A stretch of 64,000 nucleotides of DNA from Ningiella ruwaisensis (GTDB lineage: Bacteria; Pseudomonadota; Gammaproteobacteria; Enterobacterales; Alteromonadaceae), in assembly GCF_004798935.1 (NCBI RefSeq), contig NZ_RAHT01000001.1:558001-622000 (forward strand), given 5' to 3'. The position numbers were made by a program, and so were the translations under genes. Below, in pieces: positions 7,654 to 16,710 of this stretch. Under the pieces are notes generated by a model. The model was not told the origin of the DNA. It made no database searches and saw only the letters and a list, made by a program, of their open reading frames with translations. Within the stretch, counting starts at the first letter, position 1; each line of letters opens with the position of its first letter.

Positions 7654-8241
7654 ATGCAAATTACTAAAATCATTTCCTCTGCCACGGTTGAACGTTTAAA
7701 GCAAAAAGCACGAAAGCTTAAACGTGAAAAATCTATTCCACACACTCAAGCACTCGATGAAATTGCAATCTCTGTTGGTTTTAATCATTGGCATCAAGTT
7801 GTACAAGCTAATGACTTACTGAAGCCATCAGAAGTGGCGTTATCTTCAGGATGTGTCATGGCTTTTGATGTCAAAGATGGTATGGATGTCGATACCAGTG
7901 ATGGAATTTTAATTGAAGACCACTTCTTGGAGATGCTCACTGAAAAGCAGCTATTCGAAATTTATGCCAATTCCCCTGATGAGGACGACGAACAAAACAG
8001 GCCGCTAAAAGAAACGCTATCGGATTCAGAGCTTCATGAGTATTTTCGAGATGATTGCTCATTCATGTACTTCCGTCTTGCCGAACCTCATGCAAACAAA
8101 CCGATGAAAGAAGTATTGGCTCTTATACGACAGTACTCATTTTGGATGCCTCAATATATTTGGCTTCAAGGTCACCTTATTGATACTTACCATTTGCCTG
8201 CTGAAGACGAGAACGGTAATACCGTAGGCGTAAGGTTTTAG
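7654..8241 (+). CDS. Unrecognised HS1 cargo protein with plasmid-type N-terminal helical domain
   Basis: A 195-residue soluble, acidic protein in hotspot HS1. The ATG at 7654 has AGGAG at good spacing, so it is preferred to the in-frame start at 7621. The first 50 residues (VERLKQKARKLKREKSIPHT, then a short helix ending VGFNHWHQVVQAN) match a small helical module seen at the N-terminus of several plasmid and ICE proteins (pattern ALDxIAxxxGFxxWxxL). The rest is acidic and contains DDEQNRP and a Trp/Tyr-rich end; no catalytic motif is recognised. It is transcribed against the tra genes, as hotspot cargo often is. The function is unknown; a defence, antitoxin or regulatory role is possible but not shown. 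Confidence 0.72.
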   Translation: MQITKIISSATVERLKQKARKLKREKSIPHTQALDEIAISVGFNHWHQVVQANDLLKPSEVALSSGCVMAFDVKDGMDVDTSDGILIEDHFLEMLTEKQLFEIYANSPDEDDEQNRPLKETLSDSELHEYFRDDCSFMYFRLAEPHANKPMKEVLALIRQYSFWMPQYIWLQGHLIDTYHLPAEDENGNTVGVRF

Positions 8242-8267
8242 CTCTACAAGATGAGGTCTAACTGGCC

Positions 8268-8912
8268 TCATATCTTCTTCTGCAAGTGACTTAACGCTAA
8301 TCCCGCCATCAATGCTAAACCGATGATCATCGACGGTAACACCACTGGAGGAATGGCCAGCGGGGCAAACAATCCCATAAACAGCAAAATGACACCTGAG
8401 CCCAGGATAATCATGCTGTAGCGGTAAATGATAGGGCTCGAAAAATCAAAGGTTGTCTTCTTAATCTTCCAGGTCATTAAGCCATCCCACAACGCTGGTA
8501 ACATGAGAATAAGCGCAAAGGGCAACCAGACCATCAGCAAAGCAAATCGAGTGAACACTTGGTACAACACATCAAAAAATGACTGAATACGGTCTTCTAC
8601 CCAGACGAACCAAAAGCCTCCCATGTTCTCCATCCCTTTAGAACGAAGTCGTTGTTCTTCAGTGGGGATTAGAAAATCACGCACAGATTGCTCCATCTGT
8701 GTATCCACAATCCATGACTGATACCAGCGATGGCTAGTTTGACCAATCCAATAGCTTGTTTGAGCGCCCAATTGATTTTGGATCATCTGCTTCTCTTTAC
8801 TAATGACCCGGCCAGTCCAATCACCGGGCACTAACACGCCAATGGCAATAATCTCCAGCATCAGTGCCAGACACAGTAGCCAAACCGACTTATGCTTGCT
8901 CATGCCAAACAT
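8268..8912 (-). CDS. DUF4400-type integral membrane protein of the conjugation region
   Basis: A 214-residue protein with about four membrane segments: near residues 8-28, 113-140, 160-180 and 183-205. A periplasmic stretch lies between the first two. The pattern and the position between traD and HS1 match the SXT s043/TraJ-like gene and the DUF4400 family found next to TraD in MobH systems. It probably assists the coupling protein or mating-pair formation at the inner membrane; this is inferred. It overlaps the upstream gene by 23 bp. Confidence 0.78.
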   Translation of the reverse strand: MFGMSKHKSVWLLCLALMLEIIAIGVLVPGDWTGRVISKEKQMIQNQLGAQTSYWIGQTSHRWYQSWIVDTQMEQSVRDFLIPTEEQRLRSKGMENMGGFWFVWVEDRIQSFFDVLYQVFTRFALLMVWLPFALILMLPALWDGLMTWKIKKTTFDFSSPIIYRYSMIILGSGVILLFMGLFAPLAIPPVVLPSMIIGLALMAGLALSHLQKKI

Positions 8913-9450
8913 CCTCTTCTACTCGGGCCAGCATGGCTGCAACGGTCGGCGTCATAATCCGGGCTTTAATCACTTGTTGAAGCCGCTTTGTCGTCGTGTG
9001 ACCACTTTCATAACGCACGTCGATGCGTCCTTCAGCCAAATACGCCATCCGATTTGGACGATTACGAATCCAGGTGTGGAAATACACACCATCCACGGCG
9101 GCCCACTCGAAATGGTCAGGATCACGCAGCCGAATCCCCGTTAAAGCACTGGCGGCAGTCCAGGTCAGTGCCTCAATGAAATGCCAAAGGCGAACACTGT
9201 CATCATCACAACTGACTTCTTCATAACTACCCAAGCCATTGCACAGACACAAATCAAAGATGGAATGGCCATCTAACGTGAGCGCATCCGTTAAATAGTC
9301 CGCCAAACAGTGTACTGAAGCCAGAGCATGAGGCCAGTCGGTTTCAAGCAGTCTTAAAGCTTCCTTGAACTGAGGGTTATGTTGCTGCCACTGAGCGAGC
9401 ATTTCTTTACTGGTAAGTGTTGTCATTTTCAGACAGACAGAATGATGCAT
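8890..9450 (-). CDS. Conserved ICE protein between traD and the DUF4400 gene, function unknown
   Basis: A 186-residue soluble protein with no signal or membrane helix. The ATG at 9450 is preceded by AAGGAG 5 nt away, only 9 bp after traD, so it belongs to the traI-traD operon. It is rich in Trp and His (WQQHNPQF, RLWHFIEALTWTAAS, VDGVYFHTWIRNRPNR). No known domain is recognised. Position suggests a helper of TraD or the DUF4400 protein, as in SXT-type elements. Confidence 0.75.
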   Translation of the reverse strand: MHHSVCLKMTTLTSKEMLAQWQQHNPQFKEALRLLETDWPHALASVHCLADYLTDALTLDGHSIFDLCLCNGLGSYEEVSCDDDSVRLWHFIEALTWTAASALTGIRLRDPDHFEWAAVDGVYFHTWIRNRPNRMAYLAEGRIDVRYESGHTTTKRLQQVIKARIMTPTVAAMLARVEEDVWHEQA

Positions 9451-9459
9451 ACAGACTCC

Positions 9460-11280
9460 TTATGCTGCCTGTGTAGAGCTGGTTAAAATAGGAATGCGGC
9501 CTTTGATCACGCGGCCACCTGAAAGCTTGGCGATGTACTCCAGGTTGGGAAGCTGGCCTAATAACTGCGGTGGAAACATATCGCCTTCTTCCTCCATCAA
9601 GCGCTCGCCATGATTGCCGGTAAACAACGCGGGGCTGTCCGAGTTGGACGACATACCTTGAGTTTGCATGATGTACTGCAACCGAGTCTTAGGCAGATTG
9701 TCGGTAATGTACTGCTGCGTTTCGGCATCCATCACCCGAAGGGCTATCAAGTTATTGATGTTACCTAACACCTGGCGAGCCTTAGCTTCACTGCCTGTTC
9801 GAGCTGCAAAGTCAGCAAAGGTCTGAGTAGCAATCACACAACGCATTTTTGCGCCACGGCCTTTGTTGAGCAGTTGAATGAAGGGATCGTTGACGACTTC
9901 AGCCGCCTCATCGATGAAGATATTTACGGGACGATTTTCAACACCATAGTTATAGCGGTCACCGGCCACGGCGGTGAGATCGGATAAAAGCAACGAACCA
10001 ATGGCGCTGCCAACCATGGCGTCGGTCAATGAATCCAAGCCGATATACGCCACTTGGGCATTGTTGATAATACGGCCAGAATCCGTAATTAACCGGCTGT
10101 CATCCACATCGTTTGCAATCGGTGATAGCAATGGACCTAGTTCACTTGATGTGAGCATATTGAGCACCGGCATCAATGAGGCCACCATCTTTGAATAGTG
10201 GGTTCTGTCATGCTCAAACATACTCAAAAGGCCCTCCAAATCAGTATTGGCGGCAACGGGCTGAATGCGTTCGTAGTAGAAAAGTAGCATCGCCATGGCT
10301 TGTTTAGCCAAGGTATTGGCCTTTTCGGTAAAGCGCTTGATCTCCACACTAAAATTGGGATACACCTGCTCCCCCCAGGCTGTGACGGCTTTTACTACCA
10401 AGCCTTCTGGGCCACCTTCCAAAAAACGCCTCAGTGTTTTCAGATCAGGACGTTGTGACGTAAGCAACAAACCTTGCACTATGTTATTCAGTGCCATTTG
10501 GCCAAAGGCTTTAAATGGATCAGCACCGGTTTCAGAGGGGATTAATGCCGCAATTCGGCTGGCAATTTCAGTACCCCGGTTAAAGTTTCTCAGGGGATTA
10601 AGACGTACTGAATGCTCTGGAAAACCCGGATGAAAATACACAAAGCGCTCAGGACTACCGGCGGCAATACAGGCTCGCTGTGCATTATCCTTAAGTTCCT
10701 TGTCTCCCTTAGGGTCAATAATAATCACGGCTTCATTACGCAAAATGGCCTGAGTGATCATCGCATCAAAGCATCGGGTTTTCCCGGCACCGGTCGTGCC
10801 GACAATTAAGGTGTGCCCCTCAGTGTGACCAACTGGCTGGTACACATCTTCTTCTTTGGGCTCAACACCATGAATCCAGGTCGAACCCATTTGTTTGCCG
10901 TGACCTTGGTTAAGCAAGGTTTGCTTATCCCGCTTTAATATTTCATAAGCGCGTTGAGCATGACGTTGATCCCACTCAAAGCCATATCCTAACCACAATT
11001 CATCAGGATGTTTTGCCATCACTTTTTGCAAATGCGACAGCTCCATAAAAGCCAAAGGTTTGCCTTTTAATCCCTTCTGTAACTTATGAAGACGATAAGC
11101 CTCAGGCAGGCGATACAACGCCATGCCCGAGGAAATCACTGTCATCCACCAAAATGGCTCAGGTGGTAGCTCTGTCAGCATTTCTGCGGCAATCGCCCCA
11201 GTGGCTCCAACCAGCCAACCAGCTGCTGCCATGGCTTCATAGTTCGTGCGCCAGGGCATCTCATATGCGTTTTCTTTCAT
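9460..11280 (-). CDS. traD: TraD, type IV coupling protein ATPase
   Basis: A 606-residue protein that feeds relaxase-bound DNA into the type IV channel. The N-terminus has two membrane helices (about residues 18-36 and 42-58). The Walker A motif GTTGAGKT is at residues 161-168, followed by VIIIDPKGD (185-193) and a second acidic motif NIFIDEAAEV later on, both typical of TraD/TraG coupling proteins. Length is normal for the SXT group. It lies 47 bp downstream of traI and should share its transcript. Confidence 0.95.
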   Translation of the reverse strand: MKENAYEMPWRTNYEAMAAAGWLVGATGAIAAEMLTELPPEPFWWMTVISSGMALYRLPEAYRLHKLQKGLKGKPLAFMELSHLQKVMAKHPDELWLGYGFEWDQRHAQRAYEILKRDKQTLLNQGHGKQMGSTWIHGVEPKEEDVYQPVGHTEGHTLIVGTTGAGKTRCFDAMITQAILRNEAVIIIDPKGDKELKDNAQRACIAAGSPERFVYFHPGFPEHSVRLNPLRNFNRGTEIASRIAALIPSETGADPFKAFGQMALNNIVQGLLLTSQRPDLKTLRRFLEGGPEGLVVKAVTAWGEQVYPNFSVEIKRFTEKANTLAKQAMAMLLFYYERIQPVAANTDLEGLLSMFEHDRTHYSKMVASLMPVLNMLTSSELGPLLSPIANDVDDSRLITDSGRIINNAQVAYIGLDSLTDAMVGSAIGSLLLSDLTAVAGDRYNYGVENRPVNIFIDEAAEVVNDPFIQLLNKGRGAKMRCVIATQTFADFAARTGSEAKARQVLGNINNLIALRVMDAETQQYITDNLPKTRLQYIMQTQGMSSNSDSPALFTGNHGERLMEEEGDMFPPQLLGQLPNLEYIAKLSGGRVIKGRIPILTSSTQAA

Positions 11281-11327
11281 TCATTCTCCGCAAAATAACC
11301 GTTTGCAATCGCTTAATTTCAAATGGA

Positions 11328-13478
11328 TTAACGCTTAGCGTGAGCGGTAAACAGAACCGTTTCCCCCTCATCAAACTGGCATTGGTCACTGGCCGAGATC
11401 CCCCGAAGCAGCTGTCCGGCTGGAATACCATGCTCATTGGCGACTTGGCGTAAGGTTTGAATCGTGACGCGAATACCATCGGCACTATGATCCACGTCTG
11501 GGTAATCACCATCGGTCAGTAAGATGGGCAAATCTTTCACAAAATTAACCATCTGTTGCCGCTGCGCGTGTTTGGGGTCGGTACTTGAGTTCGCATTGGC
11601 CGCAATCGGCTTTTGCTTTCGCTCCGTTCTTGTGGCGGGTTCTTTTGCTTGGGCATTGGTTGTCTCAGTTCGACTCGGTCGCGGTGAAGCTTCTTCGTTC
11701 TGAATTGCTGCCGCCGGCTCTGTGTCTTGATTGGAAAGGTCTATCAGTACAGTAAGCCCTTTAGAAATCGATAGTTTCAGCAGTAACCCTTGCTCCTGAA
11801 CTCCATCATTTGTAGTCACAGTTCTGGCTTTACGCGTCGGGTTTGCCGGATCTAGTTCAAGCCAATCTAATCGACTGAGTTCAGCAAGCAGTTTTCGGGG
11901 AGCACACCAATGTCTTACGGCATCGGGATAGCGGATCAGTATCTGTTCATCAACCATAACCAACGCACTACTGGCCTCTGGGAGCCACGCCAAAGATTCA
12001 GGCAGATTCAATGCCTCTGCATCGTGCTGGTTTACGTTATTTGAGATAGCGCCATCATATGAATTGTTAAGCTTTTCGCATTCATCACCTGGAGCATATT
12101 CAGTTGCCTGAAGGTGATTAACATCACTGGCAAGACGAATTTCATCATCTTGTTCGGACGGTTTTGTCGATGGCGACTCAGACGAATTGCCGTGTTCGAT
12201 TGATGATGACGCTTCAGGCAAGTCTGAATGCTCACTGGAGCGACTCTGTGGCTCTGCTTGTGTTTGCTGTGTTGATTCCCACTCAGATTTGCTAAACAGT
12301 CTCACGCTACTTGGTACATTCGAGCTGAACAATAAATCGGCCTCAGATATATGCAGCATGGGTAGCCAGATTGGCTTGTCGTCTTTGATCAGCTCTTCAG
12401 GGGCAAGGCTTTCGTATCGCTCATTTGAGGCGAATTTAGTGGCCAATCCTCGCTCAATGAGGATGTCCGCAAGGGTATCGGGATCTCTTGGGATGCCAGG
12501 TATCTTGTCTTTGGCCAACAGCTCAATGATGTCCTTAGCCGCGCTTTTCCAGACCAGGTAAAGATTGGTTGATTGATTCGATTTTCGTACCCAGACTCTG
12601 GCGTCTCGCTGATTGACTAACCACTGGGAACTGGCAAGCAATCGCCTCATGGCATCAAGTAGATAGCGTTCGACTGGGACACCAAGGGCATTGTCGTCAA
12701 TGGAAATTCGTTGAGCTTTAAGATCTCTCTGTACACTGGTTTGGTCAGCTTCAATAACCAATTTAGACAGGACATGCTCGGGATCGGTATTGCCAATTGC
12801 CTCCAGCATGGCTTGCAAAATTTCAGGGCCCGGCTGGGTTAACCAGGCGAGCAACTCAGGTGTCATCACCCGGTTTAACACCAGAATTGAAAATTGCTCG
12901 TGCCGCTTGCACCGTCCGTCGCGCCAGCGAATGAAATAGCGTTCAATGCTGTTGTTACTGGTCCACTGGGATAAGGTTTCTAAAAAAGGGTTCCACTGAT
13001 AGCGTCCATCTTCATCCGTGATGGACAAGTCTGAAACGGGCTTACCAATATCATGGAACAAACCGCCAAGAGCCGCTGCAACACGCCACCTTGGCTCTAG
13101 CTCTTTTTTCTCAACCGGTGTGCCACTGGCAACAAATATGATCCCTTCAGCAGCTTGTGCCGCCCAGAAAGCAACTTCCAACGAGTGACGTAATAAACCA
13201 CCAGCGCCACTGTGATGATGATGCTCAGAAGCTGGCAGCAAGTGGACATAAGCAGCCAGATGATCAATGCAGGGCTGAATTAGCCTTTGAAAATCACGCT
13301 GATTAAAGCCAAGTACCTGGCGCAGTTTGGCTATTAGCTCGTCTTGTGTGGACTGCAAATCCTCGGGTGACGCAGCTGGCAACCCCTTTAGGAATGGCGG
13401 GTAGCGTGGAATGTCTGTATCCAGTTGAGATGACAGCTCTGGTAATGCTTTGGCTTGAAAAAATAGGTTTTTGAACAT
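11328..13478 (-). CDS. traI: TraI, MobH-family relaxase
   Basis: A 716-residue relaxase that nicks oriT and leads the strand into the recipient. The MobH signature is clear: HHHH at residues 86-89, then GAGGLLRHSLEVAFW (91-105), and an HD motif in LFHDIGKP (142-143), both metal-binding. The middle (about 400-500) is low-complexity and Ser/Glu-rich, a linker, before a C-terminal domain ending GETVLFTAHAKR. Its ribosome binding site GGAGG lies inside a strong hairpin (13482-13510). MobH relaxases with TraD and MobI define SXT/R391 transfer; R391-type elements also use TraI to replicate after excision. Confidence 0.95.
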   Translation of the reverse strand: MFKNLFFQAKALPELSSQLDTDIPRYPPFLKGLPAASPEDLQSTQDELIAKLRQVLGFNQRDFQRLIQPCIDHLAAYVHLLPASEHHHHSGAGGLLRHSLEVAFWAAQAAEGIIFVASGTPVEKKELEPRWRVAAALGGLFHDIGKPVSDLSITDEDGRYQWNPFLETLSQWTSNNSIERYFIRWRDGRCKRHEQFSILVLNRVMTPELLAWLTQPGPEILQAMLEAIGNTDPEHVLSKLVIEADQTSVQRDLKAQRISIDDNALGVPVERYLLDAMRRLLASSQWLVNQRDARVWVRKSNQSTNLYLVWKSAAKDIIELLAKDKIPGIPRDPDTLADILIERGLATKFASNERYESLAPEELIKDDKPIWLPMLHISEADLLFSSNVPSSVRLFSKSEWESTQQTQAEPQSRSSEHSDLPEASSSIEHGNSSESPSTKPSEQDDEIRLASDVNHLQATEYAPGDECEKLNNSYDGAISNNVNQHDAEALNLPESLAWLPEASSALVMVDEQILIRYPDAVRHWCAPRKLLAELSRLDWLELDPANPTRKARTVTTNDGVQEQGLLLKLSISKGLTVLIDLSNQDTEPAAAIQNEEASPRPSRTETTNAQAKEPATRTERKQKPIAANANSSTDPKHAQRQQMVNFVKDLPILLTDGDYPDVDHSADGIRVTIQTLRQVANEHGIPAGQLLRGISASDQCQFDEGETVLFTAHAKR

Positions 13479-13481
13479 AGT

Positions 13482-13510
13482 GAACCTCCGACACGATAGT
13501 GTGAAGGTTC
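13482..13510 (-). promoter_or_regulatory. Hairpin sequestering the traI ribosome binding site
   Basis: On the minus strand the sequence GAACCTTCACACTATCGTGT continues with CGGAGGTTC. It can fold with six base pairs at the foot, a G-U and a C-G pair, a one-base bulge and four more pairs around a TATC loop. The GGAGG of traI is in the 3' arm, ending a few bases before the ATG at 13478. Such a fold would block ribosomes until opened, so translational control of relaxase level is plausible. Confidence 0.55.
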
Positions 13511-13595
13511 ATAAACTCACCGGCGGTGAATTAGATGTAAAAGAACCGCACCTATTTGACTAGGAAGTGGCGAAGCAGTTTTGTCTTAATTGAAA

Positions 13596-15335
13596 CTAAT
13601 TTTGCAAAGGTTTCCAACTTTTAGAAAAGCCAGCGCTTTTCGAAGTTGGCGCATTTGCAGGACGTTTCATTTTCACAGTCATAGGAAATGGGAAATCGAC
13701 TCCTAACAACAACGCTTCTCCTTGACCCAAGACAGGGAGAAAAGATGCTGAACGTTGATCAATAGCGCCAACAGCCTTTTTTACAATTTCTTGGTCCAGC
13801 TGATTGGTCAACCTATGCACAATAAGTGTACCAATCTGACTTAAAACATCTTCAGGAATGTCACGTGGTCGCTGAGTAGCAATGATGGTATTTAAACCAT
13901 ACTTTCTACCTTCTTTAGCAATATTCCCAAAGGCATCCAACTCAAACCTGTTCGTTTCTTCACCAATTCGCTTATTGAGAAATTGATGAGCTTCATCAAT
14001 AAATACTAATAGAGGTGCACCATGATTTATTGCGCCTTGCCTGGCTACGGATAACAATTTTCTACCAATGGCATTAACAAGTATTTCTCTTGAGTTTGCT
14101 TCAAATGGAACTTCAGAAAGATCTAATCTCAGCACATTATTGCTACTTATTGGCGAACAGAAATCATCAATAAGATTAGGTAATGTCTTTAATTTATCAT
14201 CCGGGTCAATCATCCATTTTAAATTTGGGTTGTTTGAATAGGCTTTAATCCGAGCTATCAGGTTTAAACAGTGGCCAACATCATTATCAGCTCTACCGCC
14301 CCAAATAGTTGGGTTAGGATTACTAGCATTACCGCCATTTGGCCACACACACTCGTTTACAATTTGGTCAGCAATGTATTTAAACATCCATGGGGCTGTC
14401 TGGATAGAGCTATTCATAGACAATAGAGCAGCTTCGTAAGGAGCCTTTGCTTGGCCAGATTTGTTCAAAAGGTAATTTGCATTGATATCAAGGCCATGAT
14501 TTTGTTGCTGCCAAAATTGCCAAACTATTTTCTGACTCTCGATAGCAGCCTCCAGTTTAGGCGCTTGGCTTTGTGCTGAAGGCCTTAAAAAGGCTCTAAT
14601 ATCTGAGTCTGTAAACTGCCAATGTGGAAAAGTTAACTGATTCAATGGAGTTGCTTTTGCATGATTCCCAACATAGTAACTGTCACAGCCAAGTGACTCA
14701 TATTCCCCCGTCGGGTCAATAATAATTGCTTTGCCTCCAGCCTTAATCACTTGCTCTATGATGTTTGTCATCGAGTAACTTTTCCCGCCACCTGTTGCTC
14801 CTAAAATAGCGCAATGGCGTGAAAATAATTTTTCTGGGGTAACGTGAACAGTTACGGATTCATCATGCGGAAGTGAAGCTAACGGTAAATGAATTTGGCC
14901 TGGCTCTTCATCTTGTTTACCTTCAGCGATTATTGATACCAGATACGGGTGAGCTGAATATATTTGGCTACCTAATCTCGGATGCTGCTTAATTCCTTTG
15001 TAGTTACGACCATTAGCTGGGTTCAAACTCACCAATAATTGAACAAGTCCAATTGGATGATTTTCAGATGGTTTATCAGCCAAACCGTCAACACTTAATC
15101 TCTCACCACCCTCAATCCACACTTTCACTAAGCGCCCAAGTATCGCTGTTTCACCTATGTCGATGAATACAAATTCATTTACTTCTCCAGCGGCTATTCG
15201 ATTTCCGAATGACCAACTAGGCTCACCAGATCCCGCTTTAGATAAGTTAATGATAAGCTCGGTTGCAGATACGCTAATGACGCTACCAATCCGTCTTGTT
15301 GGATCGTACGGGGAAAACCACTTTTTCCGCTCCAT
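13596..15335 (-). CDS. herA: HerA-like hexameric ATPase/helicase of a SIR2-HerA defence pair
   Basis: A 579-residue HerA/FtsK-superfamily ATPase. It has an N-terminal HAS-barrel region (about 15-80), Walker A GATGGGKS at residues 179-186, an IIIDPTGEY motif (205-212) and a later Walker B LLVFIDEAHQF. Near the C-terminus comes IIATQRPRDIPEDVLSQIGT, all standard for HerA. The start at 15335 follows AGGGAG. It lies 12 bp after the SIR2 gene, so the two are co-transcribed. SIR2-HerA pairs form large complexes that degrade NAD or nucleic acid on phage infection. Base composition is more AT-rich than the tra genes, in keeping with cargo. Confidence 0.9.
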   Translation of the reverse strand: MERKKWFSPYDPTRRIGSVISVSATELIINLSKAGSGEPSWSFGNRIAAGEVNEFVFIDIGETAILGRLVKVWIEGGERLSVDGLADKPSENHPIGLVQLLVSLNPANGRNYKGIKQHPRLGSQIYSAHPYLVSIIAEGKQDEEPGQIHLPLASLPHDESVTVHVTPEKLFSRHCAILGATGGGKSYSMTNIIEQVIKAGGKAIIIDPTGEYESLGCDSYYVGNHAKATPLNQLTFPHWQFTDSDIRAFLRPSAQSQAPKLEAAIESQKIVWQFWQQQNHGLDINANYLLNKSGQAKAPYEAALLSMNSSIQTAPWMFKYIADQIVNECVWPNGGNASNPNPTIWGGRADNDVGHCLNLIARIKAYSNNPNLKWMIDPDDKLKTLPNLIDDFCSPISSNNVLRLDLSEVPFEANSREILVNAIGRKLLSVARQGAINHGAPLLVFIDEAHQFLNKRIGEETNRFELDAFGNIAKEGRKYGLNTIIATQRPRDIPEDVLSQIGTLIVHRLTNQLDQEIVKKAVGAIDQRSASFLPVLGQGEALLLGVDFPFPMTVKMKRPANAPTSKSAGFSKSWKPLQN

Positions 15336-15347
15336 GAATAGTCTCCC

Positions 15348-16607
15348 TTATTTAATACTCGCTGTGATTTTCTCAAATGCTTTGAAGAGTTCGTCCTCGG
15401 GAGTTGCTGATCTTCGTTCAGGTAGCAGACTAGAAAACTGTTTAAACGTTGAATCCATTATCGCGATTCTGCCATCCCCATGGTCAATAGCGGCCATTAG
15501 CAGATTCCTAATCTCATTATTAAATGAACCCGTTACACTGAATGGGTCTTTCGTTGCAACCATCAGCATAAACTCAGGATTAGTCCTAAGCGCCATAGTT
15601 AGCGCATTATTTATATGCTTATCATTAAAACCAAAACCTAGGCACAATACAGCCGTTTTTGGTTGTTTAACTACTTCCAAAAAAGAAGTCATCATATCTA
15701 AGTAAGGAGAATCATAAGATGTCTGATACTTGCTACTGCTTGGATAGATAAAAACAGGTTCACCAATTTTGCTATCAGCACCTAGCTTTCTAACTCTACC
15801 GTTAAATTTTCTCCAGTCCACAGAGCCATGCATCTTGTATAGCTGAACCACATTGGATATGTATGCGCCTTCACTGCTCTTGGAATGTCCACGGTTCACT
15901 ATGTCATACTTGAACCACATAGGATTAAAAAAAGAGGGGTTAGAAAACTCAAAACCATCGATAACAACAAAACCAGTATTTGATGCAGCGTACTCAAAAG
16001 CCAAGTCATAATTAGTCGTGAAAAGTTTAAGTCGTTGTTGCTGAGCACTCCTCCTACCTACTGCACGCATAAATTTATTATGACTAACCCAGTCTGATTC
16101 AGGGATCGATTCAGTAAAGCTAGTTTTAGCTAAAATTATGTTTTTGGCTTGCTCAAGGAACTTACTTACTTGATTAATTCTTTGATTTGAAAGGTTCCCA
16201 ACGGCTAAAGAGGAATCGCATAGAGACAATAATAGTTCAATGTCAGGCTTTGCATCTCCGTTTTCTTCACGATGTTTTTGAATAGCATCATAATTTGTTG
16301 CCTTCAAAACCAATTGGAAAAGATTCTCATCTGCTTTTTTACAATAGTCCCAAAGGTGCCACATACTTGGAGCGATAGGCGCTTTGTTCTGCTGAGAAAG
16401 CTTATTAAATGTTAAAGACGTGCCTGAACCAGCCAGTATGACTAAGTTATCAGTATCTAAAACTTTATTGATAAAACGAAAGAATGTGGCCAGCTCGTCA
16501 TCTAAGTCATCATTAGAAAGATCAATTTCGATTGGCTCTCTCTTCGAAGACGCGGAGTTCCTTTTTATGTCTGATGACAAAAACCTTACTATGTTTTCAT
16601 TTTCCAT
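15348..16607 (-). CDS. SIR2-domain NADase effector of a SIR2-HerA defence pair
   Basis: A 419-residue SIR2-like protein. The NAD-binding motifs are in order: LAGSGTS at 58-64, TTNYD at 197-201 and YKMHGSVDW at 257-265 with H260 as the likely catalytic base. Antiphage SIR2 proteins of this type hydrolyse NAD+ when activated, stopping phage growth. With the downstream herA it makes the SIR2-HerA system described in defence islands, also called Nezha. No membrane segment is present. The C-terminal third (about 300-419) has no recognised motif and may contact HerA. Confidence 0.9.
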   Translation of the reverse strand: MENENIVRFLSSDIKRNSASSKREPIEIDLSNDDLDDELATFFRFINKVLDTDNLVILAGSGTSLTFNKLSQQNKAPIAPSMWHLWDYCKKADENLFQLVLKATNYDAIQKHREENGDAKPDIELLLSLCDSSLAVGNLSNQRINQVSKFLEQAKNIILAKTSFTESIPESDWVSHNKFMRAVGRRSAQQQRLKLFTTNYDLAFEYAASNTGFVVIDGFEFSNPSFFNPMWFKYDIVNRGHSKSSEGAYISNVVQLYKMHGSVDWRKFNGRVRKLGADSKIGEPVFIYPSSSKYQTSYDSPYLDMMTSFLEVVKQPKTAVLCLGFGFNDKHINNALTMALRTNPEFMLMVATKDPFSVTGSFNNEIRNLLMAAIDHGDGRIAIMDSTFKQFSSLLPERRSATPEDELFKAFEKITASIK

Positions 16608-16710
16608 TTTGTTAATTCACCTTCCACGTAAAAGACAACTAGCCTATAAATCAATAAATTTCAGACGCTTGCGCTATTTGACTTCGTTCCTGAACAGCAC
16701 GTCATAACAC

